Program-made: the position numbers and the translations under genes | Notes under the pieces: generated by a model | Database searches by the model: none | Told to the model about the DNA's origin: nothing | The model's input: the letters and a program-made list of their open reading frames with translations, nothing else | Shown: positions 16,704 to 26,680 of the stretch, piece after piece | How the letters are laid out: every line of letters begins with the position of its first letter | How positions within the stretch are numbered: the stretch's first letter is position 1 | Assembly (NCBI GenBank): GCA_024231955.1 | Contig: JAAEPZ010000591.1 | Coordinates: 1-64,000, forward strand | Length of the DNA stretch: 64,000 nucleotides | Direction: 5' to 3' | From: a bacterium | GTDB taxonomy: Bacteria; Krumholzibacteriota; Krumholzibacteriia; JACNKJ01

Positions 16704-18653
16704 ATGGGAATTGTGATTAAGGATAAAACACAATTGGATGCAGATGGAATCCAACAGGACAATTGTATTAAAATGCAAGAGAGTGTCTCAAAAAGAGACG
16801 TTGATCTTCAGGGATTTCTCCAGATCTGGGATCGGATATTCTCTATCGGGATGCTGTATGACCATTCCAATCGACGCTTCATGGATGAATGTCAGGCTTT
16901 GTTCAGTTCCTGGGAGCGAACGCTTGGCAAAAAGACCACGCTCTCACTCGAATTGGGACGTGAGGCCTGCTCCATCCAGTCGCATCGACTCGATCACTCG
17001 GAGTTCAAACGGAGCATGTTGATCCAGATCATGCGCACGCTGGGGATCGCGCGTCTGGAGATCGCCAGCTCGATATCATTGGTGGAGCTGCATGGTTTCG
17101 TTAATCGGTTCCTGCACCTGAAGAACGAGGTGGAGGCGGCCCACTCCTTCAAGCAGTACGAATTCCGTGATCTGCCGGAGGCGATCATCGTCAAGCAGCG
17201 GCGGATAGAGGATCAGTCGCTGGCGGAATCGCAACGACTCACTAGGTTGGAGCTGGTTGATGAGGCGGTTGAGCAGGTATTGAACACCAGTGGGGACGAT
17301 GCCTGCCCGGTCGATGAGAGTATCACCGACGGCACGAATCTGAAGATGCTGTTTACGGAGATCGCCGACCGCTACGAGCATCAGCATCAATCGGGGGATT
17401 CCAAGAACCAGGCCCTGGACTCCCTGGCGGACATTCTCAAGCTCGGCGTCGATGCATTGCACCACGGTTTCGAGCAAACCTCCGCCGACGACGAATACGA
17501 AACGATGCTGGATGCTGCCCTGAATGCGGAGGAGCTGGCCGGGAGCAGCGCCACCCAGGCCATGATCAGCGACATCCTGCGCGACACCATGTTGAATGGA
17601 TCGGGGCAGAAAGGGGTGGATGAGGATATCGCCGCTGTTTCCTGCATCGACGATTTCGAGCATCCCATAGATGCTCTGCTCCATGAGCTTGAAGCGAGCG
17701 ATGATTCTCTGGAGTCCTTCTTCGAGTTGCAGCCGGAGGACAACGCCGAGCAACTGTCCCTCCTTTTGCAGATGATGTTCAAAACCAGCTCGATGGATGA
17801 ATTTAAGGTCGCCGCCGGGGAGGTGACGGAACTGCTGTCGAATGCGCTCAACATGCGCGAATCGCAAGTGTTGGTTTCCGCTCTCGACGAGTGCCTCGAC
17901 AAGAGCAATATATCGAGAGTCGATCTGGTGCTCCCCTGTGTCTTGAGCGCGTTGGCGGAGGCCAATAGCCGGTTGCTCATCAAGGTTTACCAGGAGTTGG
18001 CTCCCGGTTCGTCGGAGGGGGAGCTGGAGGCGCTTTGGCCCTACCTCGTGAATGAAATCCTGGTGGATTGTTATACCGCCAATTCAAAAAGCAGAAAGCA
18101 ACTCTATCGACTTGCCTCAAGCCTCCCCGCAAAGGGTATGGAGCGGGCTGTCAAGCGTCTCGAATCGTTGCCCGTGCTGGTGGACGATGCCTGTTCCCGT
18201 CAACTGCTTGATTCTCTGATTCCGGAACTGGGTCCCGTGTACGCGGCCCTGCTCACCTCGTCGCGAGGTGATGAGTTCGGCGAGCGGATCTTCAGGAGCT
18301 TACGCAGAAAACCGTGCGAAGGGTTGGCGCCGATAGCCCTGGAGGTGATGGGAACCTATTGCCTGAAGAATCGGGAGTTCTTCGTCTGTGCGTTACAGGC
18401 GGGTCATGATGCCGAGGCCAAGAGGGCTCTGCGCAGGAAGACGGCTTTTCTCCTGCGTGAAGCGATTGAGGATCTGCTGCCCCGGGAGCGTCGCTTCCCC
18501 TGGGTGAGTGAGGCAATCACCAGTCTGGGCGGACTGGGAGTCGAGGAGATGAGCGGCACACTGTCGCGGATCCGTTCGGAGCGACGTTTCGGGTTATTCC
18601 CGGTCTGGCCACGGCGTTGCCGCAATGCGGCCAAAGCGGGATTATCCTCATGA
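16704..18653 (+). CDS. Large helical-repeat protein of unknown function, paired with HD-GYP
   Basis: A 649-residue cytosolic protein with no signal or membrane segment. It is almost entirely alpha-helical by composition, rich in Leu, Glu, Ala and Asp. From about 340 to the end, successive 35-45 residue helix pairs ('SQVLVSALDECLDKSNISRV', 'SRQLLDSLIPELGPVYAALL', 'GLAPIALEVMGTYCLKNREF') look like degenerate HEAT-type repeats. The N-terminal ~130 residues are a separate helical module with short strands. The HD-GYP gene begins 51 bases downstream on the same strand, so they probably form a two-gene operon. HEAT-like scaffolds next to HD-GYP proteins suggest a protein-interaction role in cyclic-di-GMP signalling; this is inference. 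Confidence 0.7.
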   Translation: MGIVIKDKTQLDADGIQQDNCIKMQESVSKRDVDLQGFLQIWDRIFSIGMLYDHSNRRFMDECQALFSSWERTLGKKTTLSLELGREACSIQSHRLDHSEFKRSMLIQIMRTLGIARLEIASSISLVELHGFVNRFLHLKNEVEAAHSFKQYEFRDLPEAIIVKQRRIEDQSLAESQRLTRLELVDEAVEQVLNTSGDDACPVDESITDGTNLKMLFTEIADRYEHQHQSGDSKNQALDSLADILKLGVDALHHGFEQTSADDEYETMLDAALNAEELAGSSATQAMISDILRDTMLNGSGQKGVDEDIAAVSCIDDFEHPIDALLHELEASDDSLESFFELQPEDNAEQLSLLLQMMFKTSSMDEFKVAAGEVTELLSNALNMRESQVLVSALDECLDKSNISRVDLVLPCVLSALAEANSRLLIKVYQELAPGSSEGELEALWPYLVNEILVDCYTANSKSRKQLYRLASSLPAKGMERAVKRLESLPVLVDDACSRQLLDSLIPELGPVYAALLTSSRGDEFGERIFRSLRRKPCEGLAPIALEVMGTYCLKNREFFVCALQAGHDAEAKRALRRKTAFLLREAIEDLLPRERRFPWVSEAITSLGGLGVEEMSGTLSRIRSERRFGLFPVWPRRCRNAAKAGLSS

Positions 18654-18704
18654 TCAGAATAATTGCTGTCCCGGCAATGAACACGATAAGGGGTTGGTGA
18701 TTCC

Positions 18705-20111
18705 ATGGCGGTGAAAGTTGATGATATTGTGACTCTGCTCAGCAGGGGGATATCCCGGCGGCAGATCTATTTCGACAATCACCCCGAGGTCATCGCTCAC
18801 AGCGAAGAATTCACAGCCGAGTTGAAGCGGTTTCTCGATGAGCAGGGGGAGTCCACATTCTTTCTCGGGGTTGCCGGGCGGCAACTTGTCTACGAAAGCC
18901 ATCTCCTCCTCGGCGCCTCCATCATCGGCTGCAGGATCGTGGATCTGCTGCAGGAGCTCTCCTGTGGGGGCATCCGCCTTCAGTGTTCGGTTGAGCCCTG
19001 GGAGATCCGTGCCTGGTTTGGGCTGGTTGCCGATCTGACCGAACCGGTTGCGGATCTGGCGACAGCCCGGGCATTGCTGGACGCAAAAGGGATCCGTAAC
19101 ATTGAACTCTCTCCCGTCTACGATGACCCCAATTGGTTCGGGCAGGAGTCCGATTCAATTCCGCACAAGATTGCGAACGGAAACCTCTCCGACAACGCAA
19201 TCGCAATGATCCCCGCCTACCAATCTGTTTACGGCTCGGTTGAAAAAGCACACACCGACGCAGCGGATGATTCCGCTGTCGATGTCGATACCACGCGCGA
19301 GATGAGCGGGAACATGATGAAATCGATGGGTGACTCCTTCATGGATATCATGCAACTCGTGGATTACCCCGATTTCGACAGCTATACCGTCGGGCACTCG
19401 GTGCGTGTGGCCATGTTGGCGGCCTTCATCGGGCGTTACCTGAATGCGCCGCAGGATTTCATCCTGGAGCTCGGTGCTGCGGGCTTGCTGCATGACATCG
19501 GCAAATCCCGTGTTCCCGACGATATCATTTTCAAGAGGGGGCGGCTGACTGCTGAGGAGCGGCATATCATGGAGCGCCATCCGGAGGATGGGGCCGCGAT
19601 ATTGCTCGCGGGGAACAACGCCAGCCCGCTGACCATCTCCGCCGCCTGGGGGCATCATCTGCGCTATGACTACAAGGGCTATCCCGCATCACCGCCCTGG
19701 GCGATTCAGAACAACGCCACCGCGCTGCTGCATATCTGTGATGTCTATGAAGCCCTGACAGCCGTGCGCCCATATAAGAAAGCCTTCTCGCCCCGACGTG
19801 CCTACGAGATAATGCTCTTCGACAAAGGGGCGTTTCACCCGGTGCTGTTGCGCACATTCATCTCTGCCCTGGGACTCTATCCCGCCGGAAGTTGCGTCCT
19901 GCTCAGCAACGGCGAGCGTGCGGTTGTCGCGAAAGCCGGCGTCGACATCCAGCGGCCGCTGGTCGAGATAACGCATGAGCGCGACGGCAGTCCGGTTATT
20001 TCAAGACGTCCCCTCGATCTCGGCGCCGCCCAGACGCGAGACATTGAGGTGAACGGATTGCTGAACGCGGAAGCGAACGTGGAGAGTGCGGAGCTCAGCT
20101 CTGCGGTTTGA
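18705..20111 (+). CDS. HD-GYP domain phosphodiesterase-like protein with variant GYP motif
   Basis: A 468-residue cytosolic protein. The N-terminal domain (1-130) has a beta-helix-beta pattern ('STFFLGVAGRQLVYES', 'SCGGIRLQCSVEPWEIRAWF') often seen before HD-GYP domains in HEAT-associated proteins. The HD-GYP domain spans about 205-385: H231 ('YTVGHSVRVA'), the H263-D264 metal pair in 'GLLHDIGKSRVPDDI', H292 ('MERHPEDG'), H317-H318 and the G325-Y326-P327 loop. The canonical HHExxDGxGYP reads HHLRYDYKGYP here, so Glu becomes Leu and the DG glycine becomes Tyr. Metal residues remain, so cyclic-di-GMP hydrolysis is possible but the altered loop may change partners or specificity. It is convergent with the hybrid kinase gene 11 bases away. 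Confidence 0.88.
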   Translation: MAVKVDDIVTLLSRGISRRQIYFDNHPEVIAHSEEFTAELKRFLDEQGESTFFLGVAGRQLVYESHLLLGASIIGCRIVDLLQELSCGGIRLQCSVEPWEIRAWFGLVADLTEPVADLATARALLDAKGIRNIELSPVYDDPNWFGQESDSIPHKIANGNLSDNAIAMIPAYQSVYGSVEKAHTDAADDSAVDVDTTREMSGNMMKSMGDSFMDIMQLVDYPDFDSYTVGHSVRVAMLAAFIGRYLNAPQDFILELGAAGLLHDIGKSRVPDDIIFKRGRLTAEERHIMERHPEDGAAILLAGNNASPLTISAAWGHHLRYDYKGYPASPPWAIQNNATALLHICDVYEALTAVRPYKKAFSPRRAYEIMLFDKGAFHPVLLRTFISALGLYPAGSCVLLSNGERAVVAKAGVDIQRPLVEITHERDGSPVISRRPLDLGAAQTRDIEVNGLLNAEANVESAELSSAV

Positions 20112-20122
20112 AGGGGTATCCG

Positions 20123-21940
20123 TCAGTCTTGCTTGAGCCACTTGGACAGCATGTTGCCGAGCTCCTGCCGTTGAACGGGCTTGGTCAGGTAATCGTCCAT
20201 CCCCGCCTCCAGACAGCGCTCACGGGTGCCGAACATTGCGTGTGCGGTCAACGCGACGATGATCGGACCATCGTCCCCCTGCCAGTTGATTCTGATCAGA
20301 CGCGTGGCTTCGTAGCCGTCCATCTCCGGCATTTGCAGATCCATGAGCACGAGATCGAAGTCCTCCTCTTTAAGGGCGTTCAGGACATCGACTCCCGTTT
20401 CCACGCTTCGGGTCTCATAGCCGAGGAACCGGAGGTATTCCGTCGTGACCTTACGGCTGACCAGGTCATCCTCGGCGAGTAGGATGCGACAGGCCTTGCC
20501 CGGTGACGGCACGGCGGATCCCATCGACGACACGTCGATGGCTGTGGCGGGTCGCGCTTTGCCCGTGGCCAGCGTCAGCGTGAACCAGAAGAGCGAGCCG
20601 TGGTTGCTGGTACTCTCCACACCGATTTTGCCGTCCATCATCTCAATGAGAAGGCGGGAGATGCTGAGGCCGAGACCAGTGCCCCCGAAACGTCGCGAGT
20701 TGGATGAATCCGCTTGGGAGAAGGGGGTGAAAAGCAGATCCTGCTTGTTGGTGGGGATGCCGATACCGGTGTCATGCACCCGGAAGATGAACTCGGTCCG
20801 CTCCGGGGAGCTGTTGAGAATCTCAACCTGAAGCCGAACCTCACCTTTGCTGGTGAATTTCACCGCGTTGTCCAGCAGGTTCCCCAGGACCTGACGTATC
20901 CTGCCGACATCACCTCTGTAGCTGGCGGCAAGATCCTTGGGGATATCGTGGCTGAACGACAGACCCTTCTCCGTAGCCTTGACGGCCATCAGTCCCGAGA
21001 GGGAGCTGATGAGCTGCTGCAGATCGAAATCGGTTTTGTCGAGCTGCATCTTGCCGGCCTCGATCTTCGAAAAGTCGAGAATGTCGTTGATGATGCGCAT
21101 CAGCGATTCACCGCTCTCCCGCGCCATGAGGGCATAGTTATACTGCTCGGAATCGAGGTTGGAGCTGAGCAACAGGCTGAGCATTCCCAGGATACCGTTC
21201 ATCGGAGTGCGGATCTCGTGACTCATGTTGGCCAGGAACTCGCTCTTGGCCGCGTCGGCATCACGCACATGCAGGACCAGGTCGTTGGCGTGGGCGACGG
21301 TCGCCTGAAGTTTGAGGTTGGCCTCCTCGGTCTTGGCCTTGGCCTGGTGCAGGCTCAGGATGAATTGCTTCCTCTCCAGAAGATTGGCGTAGACCTGCAA
21401 CGAACTCTCCGTCGTTTCGCGGTCGGCCTCTTCGAAACGGAAATTGAACTGCCGATCCTCAGCCGCGTTGCCCACGAGCAATGCCAGGCGGTTGGGACGA
21501 TTGAAAACCCAGAGACCGTAGTCCAGATTGACCGCTTCACGCAGCGCCATCACCATGCTGGACAATTCACTGGTGCTGTTGGAGAGCAGGAAGTCGCAGG
21601 ACGACAGTACCGGGGCGACGACACAGGGCTGATCTGTCGGGAAGCCCAGTGTCTTGATGGTCTTGAACCGCCCGGTGCCGGTATCGAATTCGAGCAGGGC
21701 GGTACGGTCTACCGTCAACGTATCCTGAACGATGCCGATGAACTGCTCGGAGATCTCCTGAACTGAACTGGCGTCCGCATCCAGCTGTTGCAGGGCGAGG
21801 GTGACCCTTGACGCCATCCGAGCTCGTCGTCTCTCTCGGCGTGCGTCGTTCGATTCGGTCTGGAGCCTGAAGAACCGTGCTCCGAGTTGCGTGACCTGAT
21901 GCTGATACAACGCCAGGTTTTTCTTGATATCGTCAGTCAT
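20123..21940 (-). CDS. Cytosolic hybrid histidine kinase (sensor-HisKA-HATPase-REC)
   Basis: A 605-residue protein without transmembrane segments. Residues about 45-195 form a GAF-like sensor domain; a coiled coil (195-230) leads to HisKA with phospho-His H241 in '[10 protein letters not shown]'. The HATPase follows: N-box '[14 protein letters not shown]', G1 'VHDTGIGIP', F-box '[10 protein letters not shown]', G2 '[10 protein letters not shown]'. The C-terminal receiver has D534 ('[12 protein letters not shown]') and the conserved T and K (ALTAHA, LTKPV). The start codon overlaps the FIST gene's stop by 4 bases (ATGA), so the two are translationally coupled and the FIST protein probably supplies the input signal. 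No DNA-binding output is present; a phosphorelay partner lies elsewhere. Confidence 0.93.
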   Translation of the reverse strand: MTDDIKKNLALYQHQVTQLGARFFRLQTESNDARRERRRARMASRVTLALQQLDADASSVQEISEQFIGIVQDTLTVDRTALLEFDTGTGRFKTIKTLGFPTDQPCVVAPVLSSCDFLLSNSTSELSSMVMALREAVNLDYGLWVFNRPNRLALLVGNAAEDRQFNFRFEEADRETTESSLQVYANLLERKQFILSLHQAKAKTEEANLKLQATVAHANDLVLHVRDADAAKSEFLANMSHEIRTPMNGILGMLSLLLSSNLDSEQYNYALMARESGESLMRIINDILDFSKIEAGKMQLDKTDFDLQQLISSLSGLMAVKATEKGLSFSHDIPKDLAASYRGDVGRIRQVLGNLLDNAVKFTSKGEVRLQVEILNSSPERTEFIFRVHDTGIGIPTNKQDLLFTPFSQADSSNSRRFGGTGLGLSISRLLIEMMDGKIGVESTSNHGSLFWFTLTLATGKARPATAIDVSSMGSAVPSPGKACRILLAEDDLVSRKVTTEYLRFLGYETRSVETGVDVLNALKEEDFDLVLMDLQMPEMDGYEATRLIRINWQGDDGPIIVALTAHAMFGTRERCLEAGMDDYLTKPVQRQELGNMLSKWLKQD

Positions 21941-23172
21941 GATCCATCCGGTTCATAGGTGAAAAGGGTCAGGACCCCGGTCCAGTCGAGAGGGTGACTT
22001 CTTACCGGCGTAGGGCCCAACTCGCCACCGGTGTAGAAACCGAAGAGGGGGAGGCCGAGCGGCAGGAGAGAACGAACGATATCCGCCTCCTCACCATCCG
22101 TGGCGCTTACCGCCGCGGTGCGCCCCCCGCAATCGATGTAACTGGCGAACACGACCTTGTCGTGGGCGACCTCCGCCAGCAGAGCGGTCGTCTCCGCCCT
22201 GGTGGAATCCATGATCGCCTGGCTGTCTCGGGCCATGATCTGCACCTTCGTGCCGACGTGGAGATCCGTATCCAGTATCCGCACTGAACCGGTCACGCTG
22301 TCGGAGCTGATTACAAGTCGGTTCATGAAGGCTGATTCCGAGAAGTCGTTTGTCTCTTCACCCATCCAGCACCCGAAGGTCACCAGGAACGAGAGATCCC
22401 CTTTGGGCAGAGGGATATCCGTATCCATCTCCGGCATGAAACCCGTGATCTCCCGGACGACGTCCCGGACCGGCCGGTTATCCAACTCGTAAACCGTATT
22501 GCCCTCGGCGCGTGTGACCTCATAAATGCGACTGGCGGGCAGGCAGCCATGGATGGAGCGGGTGTGGGGCTTCAATGTGCCGGGCAGGATGATTGCCAGG
22601 GCAATCTGATTGCTGATGGCCTTCCCATCCAGAACGAAACTGTTTGTGAAGTTGATGTCACCGGAAACCCGGGCTCCCAGGAGCGTCACCTGCTCATCGC
22701 CTAATCCGCTATAGATCCCGTTCAGGAGTCTGCTCCCATGATACGGGAAATTGAATGCGCCGATCTCCTTGGTATCATACAGGAGGAAAACCGTACTTCC
22801 GGCGTCGGCGCAGGCCGCTATCTCCCGTCCGAGTTTCTCCCCGGCCAACTCCTCACCCCCCGCAAAGGGATCGCTGACCAGATAGCGAACCTCTCCCAAC
22901 GCGGGGGAGAAGAGCATAAGGGAGCACTCCGTGCCGGAATACCCCAGATATTCGCGAGAGATGATGCCGGTTGCCGCGCCGCCCGTAATGGGAATATCAC
23001 CCAACTCCGAGCGGATCCCCCTGAGGAGCTCGGGTATATCATATGCCCCGCCGATCATGGCGAGAGCCAATTGCGGAGAGGCGTCATCTCCCAGATCCGC
23101 CTTTGCCTCCCGAGCGATCTCAATCCCTGCTTCGAATGAATCGACGAGATTGCTGACGCCGATACCGATCAT
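21937..23172 (-). CDS. FIST domain sensory protein
   Basis: A 411-residue cytosolic protein with the FIST-N domain (residues 1-200) followed by FIST-C (about 215-385). Landmarks are '[16 protein letters not shown]', '[19 protein letters not shown]', '[20 protein letters not shown]' in the first half and '[20 protein letters not shown]', '[20 protein letters not shown]' near the end. FIST domains are thought to bind small ligands, perhaps amino acids, and are found with histidine kinases, GGDEF proteins and chemotaxis receptors. GGGAGG lies 7 bases before the ATG. It overlaps the hybrid kinase by 4 bases, consistent with a sensor-kinase pair. The ligand is unknown. Confidence 0.9.
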   Translation of the reverse strand: MIGIGVSNLVDSFEAGIEIAREAKADLGDDASPQLALAMIGGAYDIPELLRGIRSELGDIPITGGAATGIISREYLGYSGTECSLMLFSPALGEVRYLVSDPFAGGEELAGEKLGREIAACADAGSTVFLLYDTKEIGAFNFPYHGSRLLNGIYSGLGDEQVTLLGARVSGDINFTNSFVLDGKAISNQIALAIILPGTLKPHTRSIHGCLPASRIYEVTRAEGNTVYELDNRPVRDVVREITGFMPEMDTDIPLPKGDLSFLVTFGCWMGEETNDFSESAFMNRLVISSDSVTGSVRILDTDLHVGTKVQIMARDSQAIMDSTRAETTALLAEVAHDKVVFASYIDCGGRTAAVSATDGEEADIVRSLLPLGLPLFGFYTGGELGPTPVRSHPLDWTGVLTLFTYEPDGS

Positions 23173-23371
23173 GCCATACCTCCCGAATACTCATGGGCTC
23201 CCGATCAAACGGAAGTCTAACACCACTTTCGACTCATAGCCAATACTAGAGCGGATCCCTGTGATGGATTTTGTGGTGATGACGCGGCACATCTGATAAT
23301 AATGGCATGAAGTCAATCCAGACGGCGCACGGATTCGTTGTCCGTCGTGACGAAATGAACAGGAGAGCGAC

Positions 23372-24181
23372 ATGATTCGTGAATTACGCAATTCCATCTG
23401 GCTCATCGTTCTGATGGCCTTCGTGGTCATATCCTGCACGACGGTTGCGATCACCGGGCGGAAGCAGCTGAATATCATCCCGAACAGCCAGATGCTGACG
23501 ATGAGTTTCGAGCAGTACAATCAGGTGTTGGCCGAAAGCGAATTGAGCCGTGACGGCGCAGCCTGCGCGATGATCGACAGAGTGGGGCAGAGGATCGCCG
23601 GCGCCGTTGAGCAGTACTTCGCCGATCAGGGATTGGCATCGGAACTCCAGGGCTACGACTGGGAATTCCGTCTGATCGCAAGCGACCAGGTCAACGCCTG
23701 GTGCATGCCCGGCGGCAAGGTCGCATTCTATACCGGCATTCTCCCTGTTTGTGATGGCGAAGGGGGGGTGGCCGTCGTGATGGGGCATGAGGTGGCGCAT
23801 GCCATCGCCCGTCATGGCGCCGAGCGGATGAGCCAGGGGTTGCTGACCCAACTGGGCGGGGTCGCCCTGTCCGAGGCGCTGGAGGAGAAACCGGAGGAGA
23901 CTCGCAACCTCTGGCTCTCCGTTTATGGCCTCGGTACTCAGGTCGGAGCTCTGTTGCCCTATGGCAGGCTTCACGAAAGCGAGGCTGATCGACTGGGGTT
24001 GATCTTCATGGCTATGGCCGGCTACGACCCCCACGCAGCCGTCCCCTTCTGGCAGCGGATGGCGGCCAATTCCGAGGGTGCGGCACCGCCCGAATTCCTG
24101 AGCACCCATCCGGCCAACACCACCCGTATTGCCCGCATACGGGAGAGCATGCCCGAGGCTATGAGTTATTTCAGCCCCTGA
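23372..24181 (+). CDS. M48-family zinc metalloprotease lipoprotein (LoiP/YggG-like)
   Basis: A 269-residue protein with a lipoprotein signal: a hydrophobic stretch to V-V-I-S-C22, so probably lipid-anchored at C22. The zinc site is H139-E140-V-A-H143 in 'VVMGHEVAHAIARHGAE', with the third ligand in 'LHESEADRLG' (about 201-209). The start of the mature part 'TGRKQLNIIPNSQMLTMS' is typical of the envelope M48C peptidases that clear misfolded outer-membrane proteins. AGGAG lies 7 bases before the ATG. It is single-gene, with the FIST operon diverging 200 bases upstream. Periplasmic or outer-membrane protein quality control is the expected role. Confidence 0.92.
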   Translation: MIRELRNSIWLIVLMAFVVISCTTVAITGRKQLNIIPNSQMLTMSFEQYNQVLAESELSRDGAACAMIDRVGQRIAGAVEQYFADQGLASELQGYDWEFRLIASDQVNAWCMPGGKVAFYTGILPVCDGEGGVAVVMGHEVAHAIARHGAERMSQGLLTQLGGVALSEALEEKPEETRNLWLSVYGLGTQVGALLPYGRLHESEADRLGLIFMAMAGYDPHAAVPFWQRMAANSEGAAPPEFLSTHPANTTRIARIRESMPEAMSYFSP

Positions 24182-24361
24182 GCATCACCATCCCGACTGG
24201 AGCCCACCCGAATCGTCGTGGAGGTCGCCAGTTTTGATGATGTCCCGGATACTGTCTGTGGTATAATCATGACGATTGATGATACCGGTTCCGATCCGAC
24301 TCTGCGGGAGTTGTTGCCGTCAGTGTGCGACCTCTCCAACCCATGACGCAAGGGGGCTCGC

Positions 24362-26608
24362 GTGTTCCGCCGCCATCTGCCGCTGCTCACCATACTCATC
24401 TGTTTCGCCACCTCTGTCGGAGCTCAGGCCCTCACCGTGTTGACCGAGGTCGACGCGACCTCATACTCCTGGTTCGGCACTGTGACCGTCACGGCCACCG
24501 TGACCGATGGCGGTGCACCCGTTGTCGATTGCGATATGGTCACCGCCGCTTGCGGCGCTTCGCCCGAACTGCCGGCGATTCTGCTTGATGACGGCCTTGC
24601 TCCCGACCAGACGGCGGCTGACGGCATCTACAGCGGCCGCTTCCATCTGGGTGGCGACAGCGGCCGGGCTCGACCCACCGGCAGTTATCGTCTGCTGGTC
24701 ACGGCCAGCAAGGGCGGCGACAGTGGTGAGGATCTCTCCCCCTGGTTTTCGCTGTTCTCGGTGCGCCGCTGGACCGGCATCAACACCAGCGGCGTAATCG
24801 ATATCCACGACTCGTATACCGAATTCTCGGCCCAGCCGACAGTCGGCGGCTGGCATCATCGTATCGGCTCCCTCGGACTGATCCGCTCATCGACCGTGGG
24901 CGTCACCCGGATCTGCGTGCCGATCCTTCCGGCGACCAACACCGTCAGCAACGTAACCGTCACAGGTAGCGGCGTGACGAACATCACCGTGCGCAACAAC
25001 GTCATCGAGTTCGATTGCAACCTGGCGCAGGCGGTAAGCCGCGTCGATATCGAGTTCGACGCACCCAGCGATCTGGCCGCGACTCTGATCGACCGCTACC
25101 ATACGGGCGATTTCGGGCAGCGCAACTTCCGCAACGGTTATCTGGTCTGGAATCGCTATCTCCATACGGGGATTCTGGGCTCGGACTACTCTTCGCCTCA
25201 CGGACCCGGTTGCATCGTCGACCTGCACGCCACGGATCTCGTCACTGGTGAGGCGCATACTATCGACTGTATGGAGCGGGTGGCCGTTCACCTGGACAAC
25301 TCCGCCCGGAGCGACGGCACCGGCACCTACCCCTACAACATCAAGTGGACGGGCGACTCGGCCGAGTGGTTTGTCGCAGGCGACCTCGACACGCTGACCT
25401 TCACCATGCACTCGGGCGGCAACTACGGACTGCGCACGCAGGTTGAGGTAACCAAGACCGTCCGCTTCGCGGCTGCCTCCCGCATGTTTCACCACCTCTA
25501 CCGGATCGAGAACATAGACTACACGAGTCACGATTTCGACTTCGTCTGGGGACGCGAGCAGTGGCTCTACGGCACGAACTCCGGCTCGAATCGCGACGAC
25601 GATGATCGCGGCCTGCTCCCCAACGATGTCGCGGTCTACGGCGGGGAGTACAGCTTCCGGCCGCCCGAGATCGACGGCAACTGGTTCGCGGCCTTCGATC
25701 TCGGTTCCAACTACGCCATTGGCGTGATCCTGCCCCCGGGCGCCGCGGCGGGTATGCCCGACTATGTTCACCTGCATTGCGACCCGCCGCTCGGCAGCTA
25801 CCAGGGTTTCTATCCGATAAACCCCTCCGGTTACTGCACCGATATGCCCAACATATTCTTTGAAAAACGGTTCGGCGTGCTGTCGCCCGGCGAGGCGGTG
25901 AGCTACGAGTTCCTGCAGTGGGGGGGCTATGGATTGAGTCGAGATGACCTGGAGCAGACGATCTGGCGCGATGCCGTCATGATCTCCGGTGCGCCGCTCG
26001 CCCTTGAGTTCCTACCTCTTGGCGACGAGGTGCCCGTCAATGCCGGTATCGGATTCCTGTTCAACAAAGCGATGGAGCGAGCCTCGGTCGAGAGTGGTTT
26101 GACCATTTCGCCGCTACCCATCGGCGAAGGCGACTGGTTCTGGAGCGAGGGGGATACCCGTGCGGTGTACCAGCCGGCCCAGCCGCTGGCGGCGAACACC
26201 GTCTACTCGGTCGAATTGTCTCGTACGGCTCGGGATGTCGCCGGAGGGCCACTGGCGACCGTCGCCCGCTGGGATTTCGCCACAGGTGACGACCTCACGG
26301 CCATCGTCGCCGACGATGACCTGGGGCCAGGCACCCACCTGCTGGCCGACGTATCGCCCAACCCCTGCCCGGGGCCGACGACCATCTCCTTCAGCCTGCC
26401 CGTCAAGGCCCATACGCGGCTGGCGGTATACGACGTGCTCGGGCGCAGGGTGAGAATGCTCTCCGATCTGTCGCGGGCGCGCGGCGCGCACAGCATTGCC
26501 TGGGATGGTCTGAACGACAACGGCCACGCGGTTGCCGCGGGCGTCTACTTCTGTCGGCTCGAGGCCGATGAGTTGCGGATGACCAAAAAGATCGTGGTGC
26601 TCAACTGA
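24362..26608 (+). CDS. Large exported protein with Ig-like domains and C-terminal sorting domain
   Basis: A 748-residue secreted protein starting at GTG 24362 after AAGGGGG. The signal peptide ends near residue 21 (SVGA-QA). Residues 24-145 look like a beta-sandwich domain ('TVTVTATVTDGGAPVVDCDM', 'DDGLAPDQTAADGIYSGRF', the latter a typical 'D.G..GD..A.DG.Y' motif). The middle (150-540) is beta-rich and unassigned. Residues about 548-640 resemble a bacterial Ig-like/SbsA domain ('GIGFLFNKAMERASVESGLT', 'LAANTVYSVELSRTARDVAG'). The end (about 662-748) is a FlgD-like/type A sorting domain: 'DVSPNPCPGPTTISFSLPV', 'VYDVLGRRVRML', 'GVYFCRLEADE', 'TKKIVVLN'. Such tails direct export to the cell surface in FCB bacteria. 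Confidence 0.83.
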   Translation: MFRRHLPLLTILICFATSVGAQALTVLTEVDATSYSWFGTVTVTATVTDGGAPVVDCDMVTAACGASPELPAILLDDGLAPDQTAADGIYSGRFHLGGDSGRARPTGSYRLLVTASKGGDSGEDLSPWFSLFSVRRWTGINTSGVIDIHDSYTEFSAQPTVGGWHHRIGSLGLIRSSTVGVTRICVPILPATNTVSNVTVTGSGVTNITVRNNVIEFDCNLAQAVSRVDIEFDAPSDLAATLIDRYHTGDFGQRNFRNGYLVWNRYLHTGILGSDYSSPHGPGCIVDLHATDLVTGEAHTIDCMERVAVHLDNSARSDGTGTYPYNIKWTGDSAEWFVAGDLDTLTFTMHSGGNYGLRTQVEVTKTVRFAAASRMFHHLYRIENIDYTSHDFDFVWGREQWLYGTNSGSNRDDDDRGLLPNDVAVYGGEYSFRPPEIDGNWFAAFDLGSNYAIGVILPPGAAAGMPDYVHLHCDPPLGSYQGFYPINPSGYCTDMPNIFFEKRFGVLSPGEAVSYEFLQWGGYGLSRDDLEQTIWRDAVMISGAPLALEFLPLGDEVPVNAGIGFLFNKAMERASVESGLTISPLPIGEGDWFWSEGDTRAVYQPAQPLAANTVYSVELSRTARDVAGGPLATVARWDFATGDDLTAIVADDDLGPGTHLLADVSPNPCPGPTTISFSLPVKAHTRLAVYDVLGRRVRMLSDLSRARGAHSIAWDGLNDNGHAVAAGVYFCRLEADELRMTKKIVVLN

Positions 26609-26631
26609 CCGATGACCTGTAGCGGTGAACC

Positions 26632-26662
26632 CGGGGGAGCAAGTGAACTTGTTACTCCCCCG
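26632..26662. terminator. Hairpin terminator between convergent genes
   Basis: CGGGGGAG pairs with CTCCCCCG, with AAG/CTT inside extending the stem, followed by TTT on the plus strand. It separates the convergent ends at 26608 and 26681 and could act in both directions. Confidence 0.65.
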
Positions 26663-26680
26663 TTTCCCGACTGGACACCT

